This document shows, piece by piece, positions 13,816-25,200 of a stretch of 64,000 bases of DNA. The stretch's first letter is position 1; each line of letters begins with the position of its first letter. A program made the position numbers and the translations under genes. The notes under the pieces were generated by a model that was given only the letters and a program-made list of their open reading frames with translations, did not search any database and was not told the DNA's origin. Source of the stretch: Branchiostoma floridae (taxonomy: Eukaryota > Chordata > Leptocardii > Amphioxiformes > Branchiostomatidae); NCBI RefSeq assembly GCF_000003815.2, contig NC_049981.1, forward strand, positions 27,117,785 through 27,181,784. The letters run 5' to 3'.

Positions 13816-14439
13816 TAGTACTAGTACATTTTACGACTAACAACGTATGATATCACAGGCAATGGCTGGGGAATACCGTTCATCTAAACCTCGTGCAATC
13901 ACCTAACTGAAAGGTCAAATCAATATATTACAACTGGGAACTTTGCTATTGCTTGTCCACGGTACAGGACTCTAGCAATCTGATACCTCCCTCTAAGGAG
14001 CTGGATGTTGCTGTTATGTGTTTCTCCGGGGAAGAAATGTTGTATTTACGGTTACCCGACCAACCTTAGCAAACACTTGCCGATTCTTTTCTGGTCTTCC
14101 TCTGACAAACGTCATACAATTTTTTATCTGACATCTTGGTCACAAAATTCAAAACAGACTTCCTGAGTGTAAGTCACACTGTGTTAACGGTTTGGGCCTT
14201 TGAACAATTAAGGTAAGAGTGTATGGTGAATATTGTACTTCTTTGTTCAATTAATAGATATGATTTTCTTGAGTTTGTACTAAGTATTTCTTGAGAATTA
14301 CACTATGATGTTGAAAACATGATGCATTTCAGTTTTATATTACTAAACTGCATTTGTTGGATCACTCCAGTGAAAATCTAAGAATCCTAAATTACCAATC
14401 TTATTTTTCAGTAGAGCCGCAACAGGAAACACAACACTT

Positions 14440-14640
14440 TTTAGAGGCAAAATTACAGTGGTATCGCGCTAAATGTCCTTCTAACTAGGGTCGTATTACG
14501 CAGAATCTAATAACTAGAGTGGTATGGCGGTAGCGGTATTACATCGCCTTCTAAGTAGAGAGGTATCACGCTGTATGTTTTTCTAAGAAGTGTGGTATCC
14601 CACTGAATATTCTCCTTATAGAGTGGTATCAAAGCAATTC
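14440..14640 (+). repeat. Degenerate tandem repeat, about 35-45 bp unit
   Basis: Five or six imperfect copies of TAGAGTGGTATCACGCTGAA with a spacer like TTCTAACTA. Confidence 0.6.
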
Positions 14641-14954
14641 ACACACGGTGTGTTTGTCGTTACGGTGTGTTACGTATCCTTGAGATAAATTGACCGACAA
14701 AATGACAAGATACATTATCTGTGAACACACAACAACTTTATTCAGAAAATTAATGACCGCGTCCCAAAGAGTACACATAGCTTGTCATGGCATAGCAGCC
14801 TCTCTGCGTTTCGTTGCTGTCACGCTGTCTTTTTTTTCTAATAGCTGTGTACTACATGCTTCAGCGTTAAAGTCTCTCTGTTGGTTATCAGTCCCGGTAC
14901 ATGTCTCTAAAAGTTAGCAACAGCAACAACTTGAAAACCACGATGCAACTAAGC

Positions 14955-15205
14955 ATATAAAACATACAAATCTACTACATAAAGCATACAAATCTACTAC
15001 ATTGTACAAGTCCTAACAATGCTCCCGAGACCCAAAAAACTGAGAACCTAAAACGTACAAATCTGCTCCATTGCACAAGTAGTCCTGACAGTACCATCAA
15101 GAAGCAACACTAGGAATATAAAACGTACAAATCTACTTTATTGCACAAGTTCTGACAATGATCTCCAGACGCCAAATCTAAGAACATAAAACATGCAAAT
15201 GTACG
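14955..15205 (+). repeat. Tandem repeat, about 70-bp unit, four copies
   Basis: ATAAAACGTACAAATCTACT followed by CATTGCACAAGTCCTGACAA recurs near 14957, 15048, 15118 and 15185, with period about 67-71 bp and moderate divergence. Confidence 0.7.
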
Positions 15206-17171
15206 TCATTGCAGAAGCCCCACCAATCCTACCAAGGCGACAAAACAACATGTCTCCACCAGACTCCAGATCATGTATAGATACCTGATGATGAACATCC
15301 ATCCTGATGTCATAATGATAATCCGTGTTCAAGCCTACGTCACATTTTCAAACCGGGACGAAAAGTATGATATGAAGACAATAAGACGTAAATAGGATAG
15401 TCGTTGCCAGTATTTGTGTATATCTTAACCCAGGCCTATTTTTCTATTTTTCGTTTCCACAAACAGCTCAGCCGGGCCCCGGTTTGGAGACGTGGCGTTA
15501 GCCTAACACCAATCACGTTTAATCCCACGTTGTTTTCACATTTGTCTATACTTATCACAACGCACTGGACATTAGATATACTATATTGAACACAAATCAC
15601 CATATTGAGTCCCGGGATAGTAATTATAACACCAACGGATATCCAATTATATACCTTTGTATACTTATATTTGGTATTATTAGGATCGTTGCGAGCAATT
15701 TGAATGGGTCCTTCTCGTTGTCTCATAGTGTATGTAAAATGATTTTAACATCTATTATGATGTACTTTAATGTGTAGATAATAGCTTCGGCAAATACATG
15801 TAGTCAAGTTAGATTTACATTTAATATAGAAACTCTATAAGTGTTGTATGTACCCATCGTTTATGTCACATCAGGGGTTTTATGTTCCTCGTATATCAAG
15901 GAATCCGTCCACCTGCAAACTTTGCAAACTATTAGTTTGGGTCTCCCCGATGTGATTGAGCTTGACGATATCTCAGGGAAGGAAACCTGTTAACCCCAAT
16001 TAGGCCGAGGAACAACGATCTCAGTCTGGATGACTAGTGTCGTCGTATCGATGATCAAAATACACATTTCTCAGACACAGTGATACATATAGAATAAATT
16101 TGTCATGTAGCGTTCATTTAAAAAGATTCAGGGCTGGAGACATCGGCAATCAGTATACACTCTACGGTACAAAACATTCAATTCCTTAAAGTTGTCAACA
16201 CGACACGCATACAAGCACACACGCGCGGACACAAAAACACGCACATACGCATATCGTGACACAAATGCAGAGACATATTACGGAGATGAACATTTCCATA
16301 ATGCATAATGAATTGAGAGCATAGTTGTAAAAAATCACCACATTTATCGCGCTTTCTTCAGGCAGTCAAAAAAGAAGGTTTTTCATTTCCTTCATCAATC
16401 ATGGCTGCCTGGTACAACACCAAGGTGCTGAGGTGTCGATAGAACGGTGACCCCATTATCTCACTGACTCTTCTTCAACAAAGCTTATAGTTATAGACTG
16501 ACAGATAATCCTTTTATCTCCCTTGTTTGATACATCTCCTTCAATGCAGGCCTGTTCATCATATTGTGTTTCACACACGCCTAGCAATCGTCGCTTTGGT
16601 AGCCATAGATTTTGTTTCCTAGCGTTATGTACTGCCATCCATTAATGGCATTATACGTGTCCCTTGCATGAACCCTGTGTATAAATGCACTCGTCATTCG
16701 TCAAAAACTTTCTACAAACTACGCTCCGATACCTTGAAAACGTACCGATATGGAAAATATACATCTGTGTGTATATATAATGTTCTCTCTATATATATAT
16801 TATATCATTTGGCACATCAAGCACATTTGATATATTTTTCATGTAAATCCACCAAGTGCCTGGAATTCATAATGAATTCTGCAAAAATACTTTTCCTTAT
16901 ATTTCAATGATAATAAGTATGGTTGTCCCTTGTAATATATACTGCATGAAAACGTAATCATGCACACGACAGATGGCACTTTCAAACAATGGGTCTTGAT
17001 GTGTTATATGACTTTAGATATAAATGTATTTAGATAAAGCCAGTCAATTCCACGTGGCTTCCTTATTTTTTCTAGGGCGTAAAAAGAAAATATCTGTGTA
17101 CACGTTTCAAATAATCTCCGTTGCAGTTGACCGTGACCAGATTCAGTTTCACTATGGTGGCCTAACGTTAT
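15206..17171. other. Intergenic
   Basis: A short CA/CG-rich tract near 16200-16260. No gene recognised. Confidence 0.6.
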
Positions 17172-17816
17172 GGTGCACTCTCGTCGCACTTGTGTCAAGC
17201 TTGCGTCACTGCGGGGCTCGTTCACTGCGTCTCTGTTTTGTTTTTTTCTCCGATTTTAGATATTACGTAATACTTAAAAGCATGACTTAGAAGACAACAA
17301 AATACATAACAAGAGAAGAAAATTCGTTCTTTATTTCTGAAATTCGTTGAGTATCTCCCAAACCCCGCAGCGACGCAAGCGTGACACAAGTGCAGTGACT
17401 AGGGGTGGGTACCGGTACAGAAAATTCAGGTCCGGATTAGGTCCAGAGGATCTAGTCCAGGTCCGGACCTGAACCTGGACCTGATTCAGTATGTGGAAAC
17501 TTGTGAATGGATAATACTCAAAACAATGGTCAATTTCGCTGCAAAGAAATCTGTTTTGATTAGTATTCGACGTCGACCCCCACTGGCTTTTTAAAATCCT
17601 ACAAAGCTAAGTGACTCTGTACAATTGATTGTAAAAGTTGACTGTAGGCCCCAAAACGTCTGAATGCCTAATCATATAATCTGTTCATTTTCCAATCGGT
17701 CCAACATCCGGTATACGAATTTTTTCAGGTCCGATTTTCTGGACCGGTCCAATAAAAAAAACGGTTTTGTACCGGTACACCGTACCGGTGCCCACCCCTA
17801 GCAGTGACAGTGCACC
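17172..17816. mobile_element. MITE family M1, copy split by a hAT-like insertion
   Basis: Termini GGTGCACTCTCGTCGCACTT and GCAGTGACAGTGCACC are inverted versions of each other. The copy is interrupted at 17400-17800 by another element whose 8-bp target duplication lies inside the right terminal repeat. Without it the element would be about 236 bp, like the copy in intron 4. Confidence 0.75.
17400..17800. mobile_element. Non-autonomous hAT-like element (401 bp)
   Basis: Ends TAGGGGTGGGTACCGGTAC and GTACCGGTGCCCACCCCTA, flanked by a perfect 8-bp duplication GCAGTGAC (17392-17399 and 17801-17808), the hAT hallmark. The interior is rich in AGGTCCGG/CCGGACCT. No transposase. Relatives lie at 27776-28155 and about 36538-36992. 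Confidence 0.85.
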
Positions 17817-18989
17817 TTTAGCTTTCAGAATCACGCTACACATCGGCCTACATTTTATGGAATTTCAAACTAGAGCCAACCAATATACCGTTATGAGTAT
17901 ACTAACCTCAAAACGGTGAAACGATATAGTGTAGGTATGACGGTTGAGTTAAAGGTTTGTATATTTACACAAGTTAAACATGATAACGTTCTGGGTAGGC
18001 TCCAACTATTTATATTTCGGTGTTGGTTATGTCAAGATTATTTCTTCATGATGATAACATCTTATTATATGTACAGTTTGAAATAAACAATAAACGTCTA
18101 CTTCATTAAATGCAGGATATTTACAAGCTAAGGATTGATGAGTTAAATATACTATGTTGTTATTTTGCCTTTAACGTTGATAACAATATTGTTACAAATA
18201 TCACATCACGGTCTTTTTAATCTTAGATGTGCAGATAGATTGTAGTAATGGTTTATTATGAATACCCGATAATGCTCATTTAATACTGATTGATATGTCT
18301 TACATTATATGTTACCATCAGAAATGTCTCCTATGGATACAAGTTTAAGAATGTTAAATGGATGTATTAGTATCAATACTTATTTGGGCAGAATAGGAAT
18401 ATGAAGAATCAGATCAGTGCAATAGATAAAAACATCTTCTAAATTGAATGTTTAGGTAAATACTAATATGGCATGCTCAAGTCTATTGCCGAGCATGGTT
18501 TCGGAGGTATTTCTTAACCCTGGATATTTTCTGAATTAGAAGGGTAATGAAACTGATTAGAAGTATTGTTCAATTTCACAACGCCCATGTGAAGTTAAAT
18601 CATTTCGAATATTTATACGTCTTTGGGTTTTATGTATTTTGTGTACGCAATGCATGACTTAATTATGTTACAATGTGCCATTTTTAAAGATTCCAAATGG
18701 AATCTCTGAGGTGCCAATGTCTCGCAGTACTTAGTCAAAGATAAAAGGCTATAGCACTGACCCTATTGGATTGCGGGTCTTCTATCTCAATCTGTATGCA
18801 TTTAGGACTGAATGAATGAAGGCGCTTTAAGAGACTTTCTCACAACCTTTGGCAAAACGTGTTATGTTTTTTTACTGTGAGTTTGGTGATGCAGCTGTAG
18901 CATTGAGATAGTTTGCCGATCTGAAAGCCATTATCTTTGAGGTCACCCCGTCAGGCGTATCGTGGCATTATCAGTGCAAACGTGAACGC
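17817..18989. other. 3' flank of GPCR gene 1
   Basis: Presumably holds the 3' UTR. AT-rich, no repeats recognised; a minus-strand AATAAA is at 18257-18252. Confidence 0.5.
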
Positions 18990-19244
18990 CTACACATGCG
19001 CAGAGACGGTCTCCACGGTTCGAATGCGCAGCTGCAGGTCGTGGCGGCCATTGTCAGCCTCGTTCTGGTTGGGTGGCACCCCGGGTTCCACGCGGTTGCG
19101 CCGTAGGCACCTCAGTTTCAGGACGTTCCAGAACCCCTTGCGGAAGTTCTCGCTGAAGCCGTTGTAGATGATGGGGTTGCAGGCAGAGTTGGCGTATCCT
19201 AGCACCACCACAGCGTAGCGCAGGTCCGGAAACCAGGACGGATG
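18990..19244 (-). CDS. GPCR gene 1, exon 5 (TM7 and C-tail, stop TAG)
   Basis: 255 bp including TAG, residues 323-406. Acceptor CTCCTCAG. TM7 carries [12 protein letters not shown] (NPxxY); helix 8 is [16 protein letters not shown] with a candidate palmitoylated Cys368. The rest of the tail is hydrophilic. An AATAAA-type poly(A) signal on the minus strand occurs about 730 bp downstream (18252-18257), but nothing proves its use. Confidence 0.93.
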   Translation of the reverse strand, partial: HPSWFPDLRYAVVVLGYANSACNPIIYNGFSENFRKGFWNVLKLRCLRRNRVEPGVPPNQNEADNGRHDLQLRIRTVETVSAHV

Positions 19245-22200
19245 CTGAGGAGCACAAGGGGCAAATCCAATCAAGACAAGGGATTCGTCAAGCGCAGAAC
19301 AACCAGCCCGCAATTTCAACTTAATACTTTGCTAAGATTTGTAGTCTTTCATTGCCTCGGGAGCCAATTACGTCAATAGCTGCCAAGATCATTTAGAAGT
19401 GCTTTGAAATTTGCAGCACGTTATTTTTTAACCCTATTGTTTGAGCTGGCGGGTCCAGCTGTTTGCCGCATCAAACGGAATGTACGATGATAGAATCAAG
19501 CTATTTCACAGGAAATTGAAACCACGCCCGCTCAAGATTACGGATCGGCACTGTGTAATTCCAAAAGCACTAACTTGGCTATAATGGTGATGAGTCGGAT
19601 CTTTTGCATATGCTTTTGACATTTTAGTTGTCATAACAATGTGATGGCGGAGTACTTGCACCTCTATTGCTTGCAATTATGGAGAGAATTCTAGAAGGTA
19701 CAGGTGCACTCTCACTGCACTTGCGTCAAGCTTGCGTCACTGTGATTTTTTGTATGATTTAGTTAGATATTGTGTAATACTTAAGAAGTATGATTTATTA
19801 TCCTTAGAAGACAACAAAATACACAACAAGTAAGAAAACTCTTTCTTTATCTCTGAACTTCGTTGAATATCTTTCGAACCCAGCAGTGACGCAAGCTTGA
19901 CGCAAGTGCAGTGAGAATGCGCCTTAAGTCACTGTCAGATAGAAAGACTGACACCCCCCTTCCCACTATATGCCGCGACCACTGAACAACCGTCGAGTAA
20001 ACCAAAGAATCCAAAGATTTGAATAGATAGATCGACTACCTGTATGCGCTTTTTCTGCATTATGTGTATTTTCTGGTCTTTCAAACCATACTTTTACATT
20101 TTGCGCCACATTCCACTTATGACATCAATGGTCACATCAGTCCAACTTTGGTCGCACAGCGATCGATGTCTAGTGGAAAGGAGAGGGGAGGGGGGGTCTG
20201 AGTCTCACTTGACTTTACCTTTTCGCCGTCGGTGAACTCGATGTAGAGCTGTAGAATCTGGTAGGGAGTCCAGCAGATGAAGAACGCCAGAACTACAACA
20301 ACCATCATGCGGATGACCTGCAAATAACAAAGAGCAGTCGTACATATTTGAAACTGAACGTTTATATTGCATTCAAATCAGTATGTCTATAGCTGTCACC
20401 ACTGTGTGCTGTGTTCTTTAACTGTTATAATGTAAAAAAAGAAAAAGAAAATACAGACAGGTCAGAAATGTCAGAAAGGTTTACGGACGTCAGGATTATA
20501 AAAGAGTGCGAAATGAATTTTATTAGATTATATCATTTATCAGTTACTTTTGCTTTGACAAGAACTATAAAAAAAAGAAGATTCCATTATTTTGCGATTA
20601 TAGCTGACATCTCCTTGAAATAAAGAATCGCTGTAAGACAACATTTTCCGCGGCCAGCTATTGCTACCGTTTTGTATACTCTCTTCAGCTCCTAATGCGT
20701 TTTCTGTGAAACGCGATGAATCAAAAGATAATCACTTTCCCCGGCATTAACTACAGGAGAGCATATGTATTGTTTGAAGTCATGTAAAACATAGCTCTGG
20801 GACATATTAAATGTATATCTTGGGTAATGCACGTGTATATGTAAACATCTATTCATTCATTCGTTTTAACCCCGCGTGGAGTAAACATGATTTAGTTGCT
20901 ATGTACAACGTGACGGTTTCATGGCAATCAATCGAGATCGTCTTGGCTTTCCCCATAACTGATTTCATCTGTTATTGTATGGGATAAATCTATTTCAGGT
21001 CCTTGTTTGGACCGAAGCTATGACATGTAGTGCCGTAAGGCACAGTAAGCTACTTCTACATTTGATGTATTGCATGGCAGTCTTGCGATATAAAAATTGA
21101 TTCCATTTTAGTGATGTTCGGCTCTCCTGTAGTATAACGTATTAGAGCTACAACTCACTTTATATCTTCCAAGTACATACATCCATATTCTCAGAGTAAT
21201 GTTCTTCATAACCTTGACAAGTGGATTTTGCCATAAATATAATGAAGGAACGGGACCGCGAACCTATTCCTGGCCTGGCCCGATAAACAGACCCCGCATA
21301 TAAAGCCAGCTCTATCTACGCCTTGGAAGCAATTTGGTAGAATGAAACGTAAGTGATTTAGTGTAGAGACCTTTCGCTTGGTTTTTGCCTGCGCGGATTC
21401 CGTGGCCACGATGGTGACCCCGGGAGTCTTCTTGTTCCACAGCGTCTTGGCGATCATGGCGTAGGCTCCGGAGATGATGAGGAGAGGCAGGGTGTAGATG
21501 ACGACGAAGAGGAAGATGGTGTAGTCTGCGCGCTGCCGCTCATAGTCAGGCCAGCTCTCTCGGCACCACACCTAGCAGTCAGAGAACATAACATTTGTTC
21601 TGTTTTGAAACATGATATCTTTCTTCCTGTTTAGTATTGCTCGTATGCCTGTGTGGTAGAAGGTGAGCAGTCACGGATTAGACTCCTCAAAACTATTATT
21701 GAAGTTTTATGTTAACGTTCAAGTTAGCATAAAAGATTCCTTTATACTCTCTCCACTTCTTTGATCAACGTTCAGTTCGGAGTATAGGGGTGGTGTCCAT
21801 CTCTAGTCCTTTGGCCACACTTGCCACTACATGTACAATAGAGGGTTAGCCCTTGATACTAGTAGCATGTTTTCTAGACGTCCGGGGGATTGTCTGTAAT
21901 AAGTCAAGCATGCTTAAACCTGGTGCATATACACAGAAGATTCACAAGAAAAGGAAGTTGACTCTTTATTTACTTAACCTACCTCACGAACGCCGTCGCT
22001 CCAGGTATGCTCCCGCTGCTCCATAACTACCAAGAGTGGGATGTTGGTTGCGATGGAGCCTGCCCAGATCATGGCCACCACCACGGCAGCGTTGGTGTCG
22101 GTGACCCGCGCCTTCAGCGGGAAGATGATAGCGAAGAAACGGTCCATGGCGATGACTACCATCGTCAGGATGCTGGATACTACCGACACACCTGTCAAAA

Positions 22201-25200
22201 ATATTTAGATGTATACATACATATGTAGATGAAAACAAGGGGGTAAAGGTCCGTAACTTAAGTATTTTTACGCCTTAGGGACCATGGGAGACTAAGCGAC
22301 TATGTCTTTGGTACGGTATTGGAAGGTGGAGACCATTGTTTTCCTTCCCCAGCTTTTACGCCCACAGCCAAAGTCAGGTACCAGTTTACAAGTATGTGGA
22401 GCGAGCAAAAGTCATGTAAAGTGCATTTCCCAAGAACACAACGTTTAGCCAGAAATACCAGCCTAAACACTGGTTCATCGACGACTGTGGTGCTTACTAG
22501 TGCATTTAGAGATATCATTCATGTAAATGTAGGTTGGAACAGATTCCCCTTACCATGGACTCGCACCGTGTTAAAAAGAAAAGCGAAATTAGATTTCAGC
22601 GTAGCAAATTTTGGCGAAGGGCCAATGACCACTAGTAACTCAGTGCACACCCTTATATCACGTGTAATTGCTGGTATAACGGAGAATTGGCAGGAGCACA
22701 CAAGATGGAGAATATTAGCCAATTTGAAAAGGCTGTAATCAGCTGCACAGTCGGTTGTGTCACATTGAATAACGGCAAGGCGCAGTGGGCGTGCATGGGC
22801 TTGCAGGTTTCTGTTTATCTTCGTTTTCATTCGAGCCGAGGCAATTTGGAAGTAATGAGTCCGATGTCGACTAAAATTTCTCACGTTGGCGAACTTAACT
22901 TTGAATTACTTGCATGAAAACTTTGTATGTCTCCCTTGCAAGCTACTTCACATTTTGTGAACAACTGGGTAGGAGACGAATTCTCCTAGTACATATAAAT
23001 GAATCTTTAGTGGATAACTTGTTCTTTTATGTCTAACTAGAGACTAACGGAACATTTTTACATGTTACCTTTTGGCAATTAGAGGAAATGTCAGATACTT
23101 ATCTGTTTCCATTAGGTTTTATCGGCTTGGAAAGAGAATGTAGTAACCTTTTTATCGGTACAAATTAGCTTCAGTTGCTCATTCTGGGATTTGGAGATAT
23201 ATACCTAAACTACCTTCACATATACGATAAGCGTGCCTCACATTTCTATCGCACTGTAACACGCACATTATCATTCGCTACTGTCCAATTTATGCCCAAT
23301 TTATGGCACCCAACCGACGATAATGTTTCTGCAATGTAATGAATGTCTGCACGAACACAACGGTGCACGCTTGGAGCAAAAGTAAGAGGCGAGCGTTTAG
23401 AAAGTGGCATATCTGTCTTCATGACATTAGCTGAGGAGCACCCTATTGCCATCCAACCATCCAACTGGTAACTAATATGCTCTTGAAATATCAATAACAA
23501 GAGAACCTACGGCCGCCTAGTAGGTTTCTAATGAGTTTGGTGCCGTGGTGGTTGAGGTTGCGATTGTTATGGGACCAAAGGCGACGAAGCTGCAGCCTTT
23601 GATATTCTTCAGTTTTCTTTGGGTGTGATCATTACCTACAAACTACACGCCAGGGACTGAGCTTAATGACTGAGATGAAAAGACTCGGACCAAAGGACTC
23701 GTGGATGGAAATCAGCAAATGACAGCACTACCAGAACTCCTGCAAAGGGGATGTGTGATTTGCGGAAGAGCAGAGTTCAAAATATGGGCTAACTGATTTA
23801 CTCACAGTTATTGGAGCCCTGCTGCATCTACTGAAATATTGATAAAAACTCTTTCTATCGGTTAAAGTTAGGGAAGTTTCTCCCTGGAGTGGTTTAGGTG
23901 CTCATAATACATTCTCTCATGCAGTTTGGTTTGGCGTTGAACGCGTCATTATGTATCCAAATGAAATCTGACACAGTCTGGCTACTACTTTATCACCTTA
24001 ATAACAGCCCTTCTCGAACCTTCTTTAGCCTATCAGTTTGTAACTTCAGCAGTAACGGAACGATGTAGCCCAATGTCAATGGTCCGTAAAACACGGTCCA
24101 GTCAGACATATTGGCTTGCTGATAGATTTTGACAACGGTTCTCCGGCCATTCGACCATACAGTGCATGTTTTTTACCTTGTCAACGACTCAAAGAACACG
24201 TGTGCATTACGAGGTTAGTCTGTGGATTTGAGGAAAAATGTGACATTTTGAGACGTTAAAGTTGTTAAGATGTCGAGATGTGGCCGGGAAGATCCTCACC
24301 AGCATGTGGCCGGGCTGGTAAGGATCGGTGGATAAGGTACTAGCTTTAGAGGTAGTCTCGTAGACACATAAATGATACCCGATTCTACACTAACGTGCTA
24401 GAGCATTAGTGTAGAGCATAGAGTCACCAAAGACAAACCTCCTATCTTTGGTTACTCTTCATCTTTTATCTGCGATTACATTTGCCGAATGTGAGTTGCT
24501 GAAGTTAGTTGTTTTAATGGCAAAAGTTAGGGGCATCAAGACTAGAGGTGCTTGTGGCGCTCTTAGCCATGGATGCAGGCACGCTGAAGGAGGGACTTTA
24601 TCACACCCACATGCATCGCATTCACGCGGCTTAAATACAATTTGCATCCTCACACCTCAAAACGGATGGACTTAGATTCTGCGTGTAAGCTCACCACTTA
24701 AAAATCCATTTCAGTTTCAGGGTTGAAGTTTTTAGATAAAAAAGAAAAACAACTTGAGAAAACCATTGAGAGTGAAAGCTACAGGGATGGCCGATTGCTT
24801 AAAACATCAATCCTAATTATCACAAAAAGGCTTCAACTGAGCCCGAGTAAAGCAAATCTCCTTTTTTTTTCAAAGAAAGCAATTAACAATGAGACAGCTC
24901 AAACATTCCAAATTGTGGCATGAATTACGTCACAATATACACATGTTGGTAACAATGGACGGATGAGAGACCATTACTGTACATTTAACGTTATGTTAAA
25001 TTTGTCCTAGATCATTTTGATCAGTGCTAGTTCTGTCACAGAAAATTCTTACTGCAGATACATGCAAAAAATAAACGATGTAACGTCAACAGCAATCAGC
25101 CACAACTACCTGTCACATAACTCCCCGTTAAGACCGGAGATAGCGAAAAGCCTGTTAATAGATACGGAAAGCCTATTGCAAAAATCAAACTTTGATGCCA

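Larger units (their letters stand above)
11179..14439. other. Intergenic
   Basis: 11279-11415 resembles 25676-25795 (shared CATATAGGGCACATCTG / AAGCTGACTCA), an unclassified dispersed repeat. Contains the family A fragment and the GGGCCC-ended repeat; no gene. Confidence 0.55.
19245..21370 (-). other. Introns 3 and 4 of GPCR gene 1 (with exon 4 between)
   Basis: Intron 4 is 19245-20218 and contains a complete 221-bp MITE (19703-19923). Intron 3 is 20318-21370 with no recognisable element. Intron 2 (21572-21982) is unique-looking. Confidence 0.85.

Noticed and set aside
16200-16260. CRISPR-like spacing of short CA/CG repeats
   Set aside because: Simple-sequence tract in a eukaryotic genome; no repeat-spacer pattern.
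22007-22228. Plus-strand His/Asp/Gly-rich frame
   Set aside because: Antisense shadow of GPCR exon 2.
22319-22738. 139-codon plus-strand open frame
   Set aside because: Lies in intron 1 of the minus-strand receptor gene and overlaps a minus-strand SINE remnant; no domain or codon signal.
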